Made by a program: the position numbers and the translations under genes. Of a stretch of DNA of 64,000 nt, positions 19,032-29,049 are shown piece after piece. This DNA comes from an uncultured Dysgonomonas sp. GTDB taxonomy: Bacteria > Bacteroidota > Bacteroidia > Bacteroidales > Dysgonomonadaceae. Positions within the stretch are counted from its first letter, which is position 1. Each line of letters starts with the position of its first letter. The stretch covers positions 1 through 64,000 of the forward strand of contig CALYPL010000007.1 of the NCBI GenBank assembly GCA_945273835.1, in the 5' to 3' direction. Under the pieces are notes generated by a model, which worked only from the letters and a program-made list of their open reading frames with translations, was not told where the DNA came from and searched no databases.

Positions 19032-19418
19032 ATGAAATTGAAATTTAAAATATTAGTTCTGACTATTTCAATTCTAAGTATATTATTAGGTGGTAATATT
19101 AAAGTATATGCTTATAATGATTACTCTGATGCCACTTTAGCTCCTACCAACGGAGAAAAGCCTTCAGAATCTTTCCTTCAAAGAAGCAAGAAATCACTGG
19201 CATTGGACATGCAAGGTGTATCTTCCAGCTCAATAACAACTTTTTCATCTAATCCATTTTCCGACCCGGACGATCTCTTCGAAGATATTGGAGAAATAAA
19301 CGAAGGGAATATGGGTTCGAGTCCAATCGGAGATGCTACATTACCAATAATACTGTCTTTAATATTGTTATTTTTAGTTTATAGAGGTGTAACTATAAAC
19401 ATCCGGAAGAACTTATAG
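19032..19418 (+). CDS. Small exported protein with C-terminal motif-TM-basic tail (putative sorting signal)
   Basis: 128 aa; N-terminal signal peptide; C-terminus SSPIGDATLPIILSLILLFLVYRGVTINIRKNL; 31 nt downstream of the T9SS-type gene. Confidence 0.7.
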   Translation: MKLKFKILVLTISILSILLGGNIKVYAYNDYSDATLAPTNGEKPSESFLQRSKKSLALDMQGVSSSSITTFSSNPFSDPDDLFEDIGEINEGNMGSSPIGDATLPIILSLILLFLVYRGVTINIRKNL

Positions 19419-19437
19419 TTTGACATACATAATATAT

Positions 19438-19472
19438 AAATAAACAGCCGGATTATTTCCGGCTGTTTATTT
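19438..19472 (+). terminator. Strong Rho-independent terminator
   Basis: ataaacagccgga-ttatt-tccggctgtttat, followed by T-rich sequence. Confidence 0.8.
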
Positions 19473-19520
19473 ATATAAAATTCAATCTGATTATGGTCTA
19501 TTGATTCTGGAAAAATGAAT

Positions 19521-19528
19521 TACTTTTG
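19521..19528 (+). promoter_or_regulatory. Bacteroidota -7 element (TACTTTTG) upstream of the lolD-like gene
   Basis: Matches TAnnTTTG; 40 bp before the start codon. Confidence 0.5.
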
Positions 19529-19567
19529 TATCATAGCGTATAATTGAATAAATTCTCATAATTTATA

Positions 19568-20257
19568 ATGATCGAGGTCAAAAATATCACGAAAAAATTT
19601 GGCACATTGCAAGTGCTGAAAGGTATTGATTTAAACGTAAAAAAAGGCGAAATTGTTTCAATTGTCGGAACAAGTGGTGCTGGCAAAACTACACTTTTAC
19701 AAATTATAGGAACATTGGATAAAGCGGACACCGGCTCTGTAATTATAAATAACCAAAATGTAAATTTACTGAATGACACTAAATTATCTGATTTTAGAAA
19801 TCAAAATATAGGATTCGTGTTTCAGTTTCATCAATTATTACCGGAATTTACTGCTCTCGAGAATGTGATGATACCTGCTCTTATACGCCATACTAAAGAG
19901 CATGAAGCAAGAGTCAGAGCTAAAGAATTACTTGACATGTTAAATTTAAATGCACGCCTTGATCATAAACCAAACGAAATGTCAGGAGGTGAGAAACAGC
20001 GCGTTGCTGTGGCAAGGGCTCTGATGAATAATCCCTCGGTAATATTAGCAGACGAACCTTCGGGTAGCCTTGACACAGAAAATAAAGAAGAATTACATCA
20101 ATTATTCTTTAAATTAAGAAATGCACTTGGACAAACATTTATTATTGTGACCCATGATGAACATTTAGCATCAATTACTGACAGGATAATCCACATGAAA
20201 GATGGAGCTATTATAGAACAAGATTCTTTCATTGATAATTTATCTTATGCAGAATGA
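19568..20257 (+). CDS. lolD: ABC transporter ATP-binding protein (LolD-like)
   Basis: 229 aa; Walker [27 protein letters not shown], Walker [13 protein letters not shown]. Confidence 0.88.
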   Translation: MIEVKNITKKFGTLQVLKGIDLNVKKGEIVSIVGTSGAGKTTLLQIIGTLDKADTGSVIINNQNVNLLNDTKLSDFRNQNIGFVFQFHQLLPEFTALENVMIPALIRHTKEHEARVRAKELLDMLNLNARLDHKPNEMSGGEKQRVAVARALMNNPSVILADEPSGSLDTENKEELHQLFFKLRNALGQTFIIVTHDEHLASITDRIIHMKDGAIIEQDSFIDNLSYAE

Positions 20258-21365
20258 TAATTTAATATTTCAGATAGCATTAACCAAAATCAATGGTATC
20301 GGCGATATGTTGGCAAAATCGCTATTAAATGTCGTAGGAAGTGAAGAAGAAATTTTCAAATCATCCAAAAAGGCTTTATTAAAAATCCCTTATATCACAT
20401 CAAGGCTTGTAGATGAAATCATGTGTCCAAATGTAATGAGAGAAGCTGAAAATGAGCTTAATTTCATCTTTAAGAATAATATAAAAACTTATTTCATCTC
20501 TGACACAGATTATCCATCAAGATTAAAAGAATGCCCTGACTCTCCTGTATTATTTTATTTTAAAGGTAATGCAAATTTAAATGCCAAACATATAATCAGC
20601 ATTGTGGGGACACGTCATTCTAGTAATTACGGAAACGGTTTTTGCAGTGAGTTTATACAAGAACTTAGTCTGAAAATTCCCGATATATTAATTGTCAGTG
20701 GATTGGCTTATGGCATTGATATAAATGCTCATAAAGCCGCTCTTGATAATAACATTTCAACACTTGGAGTTCTTGCTCATGGTTTAGATAGGATTTATCC
20801 CTACACGCATCGGCAGGTTGCAGCTGATATGATAGCAAATGGCGGATTAGTTACCGAATTTCCGAGTAAAACAGAGCCGGATAAATATAATTTTGTAAGA
20901 CGCAACAGAATCATTGCCGGATTATCTGACTCCACAATTGTTGTAGAATCAGCTGACAAAGGTGGTTCATTGATAACTGCAGAGATTGCAAGCTCATATT
21001 GTCGGGACATATTTGCTGTACCCGGAAAATTGTCCGATAAAAATTCGGTAGGTTGCAATAAACTTATTGCTACTCACAAAGCAGATATATTCCATTCAAC
21101 ATCTTATTTTCTCGAACAGATGGGATGGGAAGAAACAGATTCAATAGATAATTCTAAATTGCCAATACAACAAAATCTTTTCGTCGACCTAACTCTCGAA
21201 GAAAAAAATGTTTTACACGTAATTGAAAGTGAAGAAAATGTACATATAGACAGTATAGTCTTAAAAACAGAAATACCTGTTTATCAAATTTTATCTATCT
21301 TGCTAAATCTTGAAATAAAAGGTTTAATAAAAAATTTACCCGGAAATTTTTACAAACTCATCTAA
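20247..21365 (+). CDS. dprA: DNA-processing protein DprA
   Basis: [72 protein letters not shown] at 20247. Confidence 0.93.
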   Translation: MQNDNLIFQIALTKINGIGDMLAKSLLNVVGSEEEIFKSSKKALLKIPYITSRLVDEIMCPNVMREAENELNFIFKNNIKTYFISDTDYPSRLKECPDSPVLFYFKGNANLNAKHIISIVGTRHSSNYGNGFCSEFIQELSLKIPDILIVSGLAYGIDINAHKAALDNNISTLGVLAHGLDRIYPYTHRQVAADMIANGGLVTEFPSKTEPDKYNFVRRNRIIAGLSDSTIVVESADKGGSLITAEIASSYCRDIFAVPGKLSDKNSVGCNKLIATHKADIFHSTSYFLEQMGWEETDSIDNSKLPIQQNLFVDLTLEEKNVLHVIESEENVHIDSIVLKTEIPVYQILSILLNLEIKGLIKNLPGNFYKLI

Positions 21366-21381
21366 CATATGTTTGTCTAAA

Positions 21382-21795
21382 TTAATGTAATCCTAAGATC
21401 ATATTGGCTAATATGATGGTTAGAACGATTAGTGTTATGCAAACATACATATAATCTTTTTCTATAAGAAAAGCGATTACCGATATTGCCACACGCAATA
21501 TCGGAGTAGCTATAAGCACACATACACCTAACTGTATAATAGCCGCCCCATCAAGCTGAATAATCTGAGGTAAAATAGTAGAAAGTTCTCTAAGATATCC
21601 AGCAACACCTGGAAAAGGCTGATCGTCCGATATAGGTCTGTAATCGGGCATTTGAGTCCCGTGTTGCAAAAGATAAAATATTCCACCAATCAATGTAATA
21701 CCACAAGACAGCATGACACCGTAGCGCAAAAGTTTGCCGATAAATAACTCCATATCCCTTTCGGCCCAAAATTCTTTTGTAAAAATGCTCTTCAT
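21382..21795 (-). CDS. DUF1634-like membrane protein
   Basis: 137 aa, about 3 TM; adjacent to a TauE/SafE permease. Confidence 0.75.
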   Translation of the reverse strand: MKSIFTKEFWAERDMELFIGKLLRYGVMLSCGITLIGGIFYLLQHGTQMPDYRPISDDQPFPGVAGYLRELSTILPQIIQLDGAAIIQLGVCVLIATPILRVAISVIAFLIEKDYMYVCITLIVLTIILANMILGLH

Positions 21796-21797
21796 TA

Positions 21798-22646
21798 CTA
21801 CAATTTACCAGTTATACCGTTATACATCATTGAAAGGGCTAGGAAAAATATGACTATACTAAATAACAGCCTAAGTTTTTTCACATTAGCTTTAGGCAAT
21901 ATTTTAGAACCAACAAAAGCGCCGAATAATACGCCCACGACAATCGGCAAAGCTAGTCCAGGATCAATATATCCACGTTGCAAATATATTACGGCACTTG
22001 CGGCAGCGGTAACACCGACCATAAAATTGCTGGTAGTAGTTGAAACTTTGAACGGAATCTTCATTGCTGTATCCATTGCCAATACTTTTAATGCCCCAGA
22101 ACCAATACCCAATAAACCGGATAATATTCCCGCTAAAGTCATCAGCGAATATCCCCCGACAACATTATGAACATTATATTTTGTGATACTTCCGTCACTG
22201 TTTGGGAAAGATCCGTTCAGTTTAAGTTTATCACCTAGTTTATCGCCTGGAGCTTCATAATCCGTATCCAAATCCTTTTTGCATATTGAACGAACTGCAG
22301 AAAAAATAAGAACGCAACCAAATATTATGGCTATATACATCTTGTCAAGATACATGGCAATTATCGCACCTAACACAGCACCAGTTGTTGTAGCTATTTC
22401 AAGAAACATCCCGATCCGCACATTCGTGATGCCTTCTTTAATATACGCAGCTGCTGCTCCGGACGAGCTCGCAATAGAGGTAACTAAAGCTGCTCCAATC
22501 GCATAGCGCATGTCCACACCAAAACCAAGTGTCAGTAAAGGGATAACTATCACACCTCCCCCCAATCCGGTAAGTGATCCGATAAAGCCGGCTAAACAAG
22601 CGCCCAAAAACAATATTAAAGAGAACAGTTCTAAATTAAGATTCAT
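21798..22646 (-). CDS. Sulfite exporter TauE/SafE family protein
   Basis: 282 aa; GFIGSLTGLGGGVIVIPLLTLGFGVDMRYAIGAALVTSIASSSGAA. Confidence 0.9.
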   Translation of the reverse strand: MNLNLELFSLILFLGACLAGFIGSLTGLGGGVIVIPLLTLGFGVDMRYAIGAALVTSIASSSGAAAAYIKEGITNVRIGMFLEIATTTGAVLGAIIAMYLDKMYIAIIFGCVLIFSAVRSICKKDLDTDYEAPGDKLGDKLKLNGSFPNSDGSITKYNVHNVVGGYSLMTLAGILSGLLGIGSGALKVLAMDTAMKIPFKVSTTTSNFMVGVTAAASAVIYLQRGYIDPGLALPIVVGVLFGAFVGSKILPKANVKKLRLLFSIVIFFLALSMMYNGITGKL

Positions 22647-22766
22647 TATTTTAATTTTTACTAGGCAAAGGTAAATTTTATTGCATTAATAATAATCTAC
22701 TTGTTCTAAAAGTTTTGTTAATATCAAAAGAATAATATAGCCATAGCATTTACTATTTAAAATGAT

Positions 22767-22797
22767 TTTGATGTAACTCGAAAAAAAACTATCTTTG
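22767..22797 (+). promoter_or_regulatory. Bacteroidota sigma-70 promoter (-33 TTTG, 19 bp, -7 TATCTTTG)
   Basis: TTTG at 22767-22770 and TATCTTTG at 22790-22797, upstream of the polyprenyl synthetase. Confidence 0.75.
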
Positions 22798-22838
22798 TTA
22801 ATTATGTATTCCTAGGTTACTAAAAAAGATTAAGAAAG

Positions 22839-23816
22839 ATGGGTACTGTCCATAATTTTGATTTTATTTTGGGTATTATCAATAATGAAATTAAGACAAT
22901 AAATTATCCTTATAAGCCTGCTTCACTTTTTGAACCCATATCATATACTTTATCAATAGGAGGGAAACGAATCCGTCCGGCACTTTCTTTAATGTCTTAC
23001 AACTTGTATAAAGAAGATGTAATGACAGTTATTCCCGTAGCACTTGGAGTTGAACTGTTTCATAACTTTACCTTGTTACATGACGACTTGATGGACAGAG
23101 CTGATGTGAGACGAGGAAAGCCAACCGTACATATTAAATGGAACGATAATACCGCCGTTTTATCGGGAGATGCCATGCTTATCGAAGCTTACAAGATGAT
23201 CGGTAAAACGCAAGAAAAATATTTGCCAAGAGTTTTAAGTTCTTTTTCAGAGATGGCGACCGAAATTTGCTGTGGCCAACAGCTTGATATGGAGTTCGAG
23301 CAGCGAATGGATGTGACAATAGCTGAATATATGGAAATGATCAGGCTTAAAACCGCTGTATTGCTTGGATGTTCCTTAAAATGCGGCGCAATATTAGCCG
23401 ATGCACCCGAAAATGACATTGAAAATCTATATAATTTCGGCGTCAACATCGGTCTTGCCTTCCAGCTAAAAGATGATTTGCTTGATGTTTATGGTGACCA
23501 AAAAACTTTCGGCAAAAAAATTGGCGGGGATATATTATGTAATAAAAAGACTTTTTTACTTATTTCCGCTCTTTCAGAAGATTCCGTACACGAAGAACTT
23601 CTCAAATGGATAAACATCCGCAATTTCGAAGAAAACGATAAAATAAAAGCTGTTACCGCTATTTATAACCAATTAGATTTAAAGAAAAAATCAGAACAAC
23701 TTATTAACGATTATTACACAAAAGCTATTGAGAATCTGAACAGGATAAATGTTCCTCCTCCACGCAAGAAAACGCTTCAGGAACTATCTGAATATCTGAT
23801 TTCTCGCAATCTATAA
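22839..23816 (+). CDS. Polyprenyl synthetase family protein
   Basis: 325 aa; GGKRIRPALSLMSYNL, LLHDDLMDRADVRRGKPTVH, FQLKDDLLDVYGD. Confidence 0.94.
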   Translation: MGTVHNFDFILGIINNEIKTINYPYKPASLFEPISYTLSIGGKRIRPALSLMSYNLYKEDVMTVIPVALGVELFHNFTLLHDDLMDRADVRRGKPTVHIKWNDNTAVLSGDAMLIEAYKMIGKTQEKYLPRVLSSFSEMATEICCGQQLDMEFEQRMDVTIAEYMEMIRLKTAVLLGCSLKCGAILADAPENDIENLYNFGVNIGLAFQLKDDLLDVYGDQKTFGKKIGGDILCNKKTFLLISALSEDSVHEELLKWINIRNFEENDKIKAVTAIYNQLDLKKKSEQLINDYYTKAIENLNRINVPPPRKKTLQELSEYLISRNL

Positions 23817-23828
23817 ACACTTACTATT

Positions 23829-24548
23829 ATGCCTTACAGACGACTACCCAATACTGACAATGCCAGAATAAGGGCTTTAAAGACAGCTATTGAACAAAAA
23901 GAAAAAGTTTTTAATAATGATTTTTTAAACTTCAATATTCAAGTTCTAAGAGGAATTTTACGTAAGTTTGAAAGTTCTCAAATCTTATATCGTGAAAGTT
24001 TAAATAAACAGGCAGCCGAAAATCGCAAATTTCAGAATAAAGTAAAAAATGCCCGCCTCTATATATCCCATTTCATTCAGGTACTTAACCTTTGTGTTAT
24101 AAGACATGAAATAAAAAAAGATACCAAATCGCTTTATAAACTTGACCCTGATAATTTTGCCGTCCCCGACTTGACCAGCAACGACGCAGTTATGTTGTGG
24201 GGTGAAAATATAATGAAAGGTGAGCAAGATCGTGTGCAACAAGGTGGTGCTCCAATATATAACCCGACTATTGCCCGTGTTAATGTGGCATTCTCAATGT
24301 TTAAAGATGGATATATTGCCCAAAAAACATTTCAAAATATTACAGCAAGACAACTGGACAATCTAAGCCAACAAAGAGAGGATATAGACAAAATAATCTG
24401 CGATTTGTGGAATCAAATCGAAGCTGCATTTGCCGATCTGCCGAACGATGAAAGACTTGAAAAGTGCAGAGAGTTTGGTGTTGTTTATTATTTGAGGCGC
24501 GAAGAAAAATTAGCGAAAAAGCATGTCACAGAAGAAGCTGATGATTGA
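23829..24548 (+). CDS. Conserved hypothetical protein
   Basis: 239 aa intact ORF tightly packed between the polyprenyl synthetase and tatD; family not recognised. Confidence 0.75.
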   Translation: MPYRRLPNTDNARIRALKTAIEQKEKVFNNDFLNFNIQVLRGILRKFESSQILYRESLNKQAAENRKFQNKVKNARLYISHFIQVLNLCVIRHEIKKDTKSLYKLDPDNFAVPDLTSNDAVMLWGENIMKGEQDRVQQGGAPIYNPTIARVNVAFSMFKDGYIAQKTFQNITARQLDNLSQQREDIDKIICDLWNQIEAAFADLPNDERLEKCREFGVVYYLRREEKLAKKHVTEEADD

Positions 24549-25311
24549 TACTCATACACATATTTTTTCGGACGAATTCAAAGAAGATATATCTTTGGTA
24601 ATAGCAAGGGCTAAAACTACCGGCATTATAAAAGTATTACTACCAAACATTGATATTGACAGCATAAATTCACTCAATTCTTTAGCGACAGATCATCCCG
24701 ATTTCTGCTTACCGATGATGGGATTGCATCCTTGTAGTGTTAACCGAGAATGGGATAAACAACTTAGTATAATAAAAAGCGAACTTCTAAAACATAATTA
24801 CGTTGCTATCGGTGAAATCGGTCTCGATTTTTATTGGGATACTGAATTCAAATCTGAACAGATTTCAGCCTTCAAAGAACAGTTGAAATGGAGCACCGAA
24901 ATGAATCTACCAGTCTCGATACATTCTCGTAACAGCATACCTGAGACAATAAAATCAATTGAAGAAATAGGAGCTGACAAATTACGAGGCGTCTTTCATA
25001 GCTTTACCGGAAGTGTTGATGAATTGAAACAAATTGTAAAACTGGATAATTTCATGGTCGGCGTTAACGGAGTAGTCACATTTAAAAATTCTTCTTTAGC
25101 AACGACATTAAACAATGTAATTGATTTAACAAGAATTGTGATCGAAACGGATGCACCCTACTTATCGCCAGTACCATACAGAGGAAAAAGAAACGAGCCT
25201 TCATATCTAACTAATATTGTCGACAAATTGGCTCAAACATATAATACCACCCCCGATATGGTAGCTGAAATTACAACTAAAAATGCAATACGGATGTTTG
25301 ATATTAGTTGA
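24523..25311 (+). CDS. TatD family hydrolase
   Basis: MIDTHTHIFSDEF, AIGEIGLDFYWD, LPVSIHSRNS, GVFHSFTGS, IETDAPYLSPVPYRGKRNEPSYL. Start could be 24541. Confidence 0.92.
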   Translation: MSQKKLMIDTHTHIFSDEFKEDISLVIARAKTTGIIKVLLPNIDIDSINSLNSLATDHPDFCLPMMGLHPCSVNREWDKQLSIIKSELLKHNYVAIGEIGLDFYWDTEFKSEQISAFKEQLKWSTEMNLPVSIHSRNSIPETIKSIEEIGADKLRGVFHSFTGSVDELKQIVKLDNFMVGVNGVVTFKNSSLATTLNNVIDLTRIVIETDAPYLSPVPYRGKRNEPSYLTNIVDKLAQTYNTTPDMVAEITTKNAIRMFDIS

Positions 25312-25342
25312 ATAATTGATTATTTAAACCAATATTAATACG

Positions 25343-25837
25343 ATGATAAGAGATATTCGTCTTTCCGATGCCGAACATATAGCACAAATATATAATTATT
25401 ACATTCAAAATACAATTATTACATTTGAAACGGCGCCTATTAACAGTCAAATCATGGCTTCCAGAATCCGATCTGTTTTAAATAAGAATTATCCATTTAT
25501 TGTTTTTGAAGAAAATAATCAGATTATGGGTTATGCGTATCTTGATAAATGGCGCTCTCGTAAGGCTTACGATATAACCCTTGAAACAAGTATCTATCTC
25601 TCTCATCAAGCAAGAAAACAAGGTATCGGGACTTTACTTTATGATGCACTGATTAAGAAAGCAACCACAATAAACATCCATTCACTTATAGGTGTTATTT
25701 CTTTACCCAACGCAGCCAGTCGCCGACTGCATGAAAAGCTGGGTTTTGAACTAATCGGAAACTTCAGAGAATGTGGTTTGAAGTTCGAACAACTTATTGA
25801 TGTTGAATTTTGGCAACTGCATTTAAAAAACAAATAA
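25343..25837 (+). CDS. GNAT N-acetyltransferase (phosphinothricin acetyltransferase-like)
   Basis: 164 aa; RDIRLSDAEHIAQIYNYYIQNTIITFETAP, TSIYLSHQARKQGIGTLLYDALI. Confidence 0.88.
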   Translation: MIRDIRLSDAEHIAQIYNYYIQNTIITFETAPINSQIMASRIRSVLNKNYPFIVFEENNQIMGYAYLDKWRSRKAYDITLETSIYLSHQARKQGIGTLLYDALIKKATTINIHSLIGVISLPNAASRRLHEKLGFELIGNFRECGLKFEQLIDVEFWQLHLKNK

Positions 25838-25973
25838 CGATAAATATTATTCTTAATCTTGTACTTTATTCATACATGCCTTCAACATGTATTTTTTTTA
25901 TGCAATTGCCAGAAAGATTGCAAAGATTTGACTACTTTCGCAATATAAAGTAATTTAGTGGACAATTCGTAGA

Positions 25974-26408
25974 ATGAAAGTTAAAATCATAAACAAATCC
26001 CACCACTCTTCTCCCGAATATGCAACTCCTTATTCGGCAGGAATGGATCTTAGGGCAAATATTGAAGAACAAATCACTCTTCATCCTTTAGAAAGAATTT
26101 TAATCCCCACAGGTTTATACATAGAACTACCCAAAGGTTACGAAGCCCAAGTTCGTCCACGCAGTGGTTTAGCAATCAAGCACGGCATTACGGTGCTCAA
26201 TTCTCCGGGAACAATAGACGCTGATTACAGAGGCGAAATCAGAGTTATTCTCGTTAACTTATCGAATACCCCTTTCGTTATAAATGATGGAGAACGTATC
26301 TGCCAAATGGTTATTGCCGAACATGCCCAGATTGAATGGGAAGAAGTAAACTCACTTAACGAAACAGAACGTGGCGAGGGTGGTTTTGGTCACACTGGTC
26401 GTAAGTAA
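25974..26408 (+). CDS. dut: dUTP diphosphatase
   Basis: 144 aa; [51 protein letters not shown]. Confidence 0.96.
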   Translation: MKVKIINKSHHSSPEYATPYSAGMDLRANIEEQITLHPLERILIPTGLYIELPKGYEAQVRPRSGLAIKHGITVLNSPGTIDADYRGEIRVILVNLSNTPFVINDGERICQMVIAEHAQIEWEEVNSLNETERGEGGFGHTGRK

Positions 26409-26428
26409 TAATATCTTAACTGACCGAT

Positions 26429-28180
26429 ATGCTTAGATTTATCAAAAATAGCTCTGTATTTCTTTTATTATTCATCACATCTTTGAATTTAACTGCGCAA
26501 CCTATATCTGCATCAGTTGACACAAGAAGAAAATTCGACTATTTCTTCTATGAGGCTATGAACGCCAAAGCTCAGAAACGATATGATAATGCTTTTGATC
26601 TCCTTCAATATTGTAATAGTTTAGATTCTACTAATGCTGAAGTAAATTTTCAGCTTGCCAATTTTTATAGTCTTCTTGACAAGAACGACAAGGCTATGAA
26701 TCTTTACCACAAAGCCATGAATCTGAATAATAAGAATTATTATTACAACTTGTCTTACGGTAACATATGTCTTGATGCGAAGCAATATTCAGATGCCATT
26801 GAGATTTTCACACGCTTAATCAATGCCTATCCCAATAATTCCGAATTATATGTGTTGCTTTCTAACTCATATAGATTGGACGGAAATCTGCATAAAGCCA
26901 TTGACACATTAAATAAACTTGAAGCAATTATCGGTCTGAATGAAAAAATAAGCCTCCAAAAGTTTCAGTTATACAACCTTATCAATCAAGAAGACAAGGC
27001 TTTCGACGAGATTAAAAAATACATAAAAAAATATCCTACCGAAATAAAATATCAAATTTTGTTAGGAAACCTATATCTTCAGGCCGGAAAACCTAAAGAG
27101 GCCTTTTTGACTTACAGCAGAGCCAAAGCATACGATCCAGAAGACCCATATCTCATAATTTCGATGGCAGAATATTATGAAAACACGGACAATAAAACTG
27201 CGGCGGAAAGTGAACTCCACACGGCTCTAATCAGTCCTAAAATGGATATCGACACCAAACTGACCATTTTGGCTCAATATGTTTCCACATTACAAGAAAA
27301 TAATAAGGACACGAAGTCTGTCAATGCACTTTTCGATACCCTAATCACTCAACATCCTCAAGAACCGGAACTTAATTTGATGTACGGTAATTTACTGATG
27401 ATACAAGATCGAAAATATGAAGCCCGATTCCAATATCAGATTTATGCGGACGCCAATCCTACAAGTCCTGTTGGATGGGAGCAATTATTGATGACAGCCT
27501 TTCCAGACAGTGTAGATTACTGCATTGATATTTGTAAAAAAGCATTGACCTATATCCCGGAAGGTCCACAATTCTACTTTTACCTCGGCATAGGTGAATT
27601 TTTAAAGAAAGAATACAAACCTGCTTTAGAAAGCCTTAAAATGGCTGCGAAGTATGCAGATAAAAATAATTCGAAATTTATTTCAGACATTTATGGTCAG
27701 CAGGGAGATATTTATTATCAAATAAATTGTAAGGATAGCGCATATCAGGCTTACGATAAAGGGTTACAGTACAACCCATTGAATTTCGGAATTATGAATA
27801 ATTACAGTTACTACCTTTCGCTTGAAAAGAAAAACCTTGATATGGCTGAAAAAATGAGTAGCCAGATAGTTAAAGCAGAACCTTCTAATGCAACTTATCT
27901 TGACACATACGGATGGGTTTTATTTCAGCGAGGAGACTATACTTTTGCCAAAATTTACATTGAAAAAGCTCTCAGATACAAAGAAGATGGCGGAGAAAAA
28001 CTAAGTGCTGAAATATTGAGCCACTATGGAGATGTCTTATTTAAGACAGGAGATAAAGAAAAAGCATTGGAGTATTGGGAGAAAGCTCTTGAACAAGAAA
28101 AAAACGAGGACAAAACTGAACAGAAAAATTTGAAATCACTTGAAAAAAAGATTGAAAACAAAACATATATAGAAGAATAA
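26429..28180 (+). CDS. TPR-repeat protein, exported
   Basis: 583 aa; signal peptide; multiple TPR motifs. Confidence 0.85.
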   Translation: MLRFIKNSSVFLLLFITSLNLTAQPISASVDTRRKFDYFFYEAMNAKAQKRYDNAFDLLQYCNSLDSTNAEVNFQLANFYSLLDKNDKAMNLYHKAMNLNNKNYYYNLSYGNICLDAKQYSDAIEIFTRLINAYPNNSELYVLLSNSYRLDGNLHKAIDTLNKLEAIIGLNEKISLQKFQLYNLINQEDKAFDEIKKYIKKYPTEIKYQILLGNLYLQAGKPKEAFLTYSRAKAYDPEDPYLIISMAEYYENTDNKTAAESELHTALISPKMDIDTKLTILAQYVSTLQENNKDTKSVNALFDTLITQHPQEPELNLMYGNLLMIQDRKYEARFQYQIYADANPTSPVGWEQLLMTAFPDSVDYCIDICKKALTYIPEGPQFYFYLGIGEFLKKEYKPALESLKMAAKYADKNNSKFISDIYGQQGDIYYQINCKDSAYQAYDKGLQYNPLNFGIMNNYSYYLSLEKKNLDMAEKMSSQIVKAEPSNATYLDTYGWVLFQRGDYTFAKIYIEKALRYKEDGGEKLSAEILSHYGDVLFKTGDKEKALEYWEKALEQEKNEDKTEQKNLKSLEKKIENKTYIEE

Positions 28181-28188
28181 TAAAACAG

Positions 28189-29049
28189 ATGAGAAAGTCT
28201 TTATCATATATATTCATTTTATTTTTTATTCCTGTTCTTTTTGCAGTTTCAGGCTGTAAATCAAAACAAACAACACTTAAACCTACAGGCAAACTTGATA
28301 AAAAATCGATGGAAAGCCTTTTAGAAAGTGTTAAAAAAAATGAAATAAATTATCGAACACTCGAATGCAAAGGTAAAATAGAATTACGCAAAGGAAATTC
28401 ACAGCAGAAAACCAATGCTGTATTCAAACTTGTTAAAGACAGTATCATGCAGGTATCTGTACGTATCCCTATTTTTGGTGGTGAAGCCATACGCCTTACA
28501 TTTACCCCTGATGAAGTTATTATGATAGATCGCTTAAGCAAGCAATACGCCCATGTAAAGTATAAAAAACTCGGTTTTTTGGATAAATCGTCAGACAAAT
28601 TATTCTATAACTTACAGGCTATATTTACCAACCAATTATTTTTACCCGGAAAAACAAAAGTAACATCAAAAGATTATAATTTATTCGATATGTCTGCAAC
28701 AGCTGATGTATACATGCTTCAGACGCAGACGCAAAATAAAAATTTTTCCATAAATTTTGCAGTTGATGCATCAGACCGGATTGTATCAACACTTATTTAT
28801 AATGCAAACAAATCAGGAACATTGCAATGGTCTTATCGTGATTTTGTTCAAGACAGCCAAAATAACGCGATTTACCCTACTCAGATGGATGCTAAAATAC
28901 AATTAGGAACAAAAAGGATTGATATCGGCATTGAATGTCCACAACTTGATATTGATAACAAAAACTTCAACATAAATAATAGTATTCCTCAGAAGTATAC
29001 AAAAGTTGACATAGATGATATCATTAATAAATATAGCGGAAAACTTTAA
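28189..29049 (+). CDS. DUF4292-like lipoprotein
   Basis: 286 aa; lipobox VSGCKSK; LolA/LolB-like content, conserved next to TPR and EnvC genes in Bacteroidota. Confidence 0.75.
   Translation: MRKSLSYIFILFFIPVLFAVSGCKSKQTTLKPTGKLDKKSMESLLESVKKNEINYRTLECKGKIELRKGNSQQKTNAVFKLVKDSIMQVSVRIPIFGGEAIRLTFTPDEVIMIDRLSKQYAHVKYKKLGFLDKSSDKLFYNLQAIFTNQLFLPGKTKVTSKDYNLFDMSATADVYMLQTQTQNKNFSINFAVDASDRIVSTLIYNANKSGTLQWSYRDFVQDSQNNAIYPTQMDAKIQLGTKRIDIGIECPQLDIDNKNFNINNSIPQKYTKVDIDDIINKYSGKL

Noticed and set aside
21382-22646. TauE/SafE plus DUF1634 pair as a possible novel transport module
   Set aside because: The pairing is a known arrangement in many bacteria; nothing unusual in the sequences.
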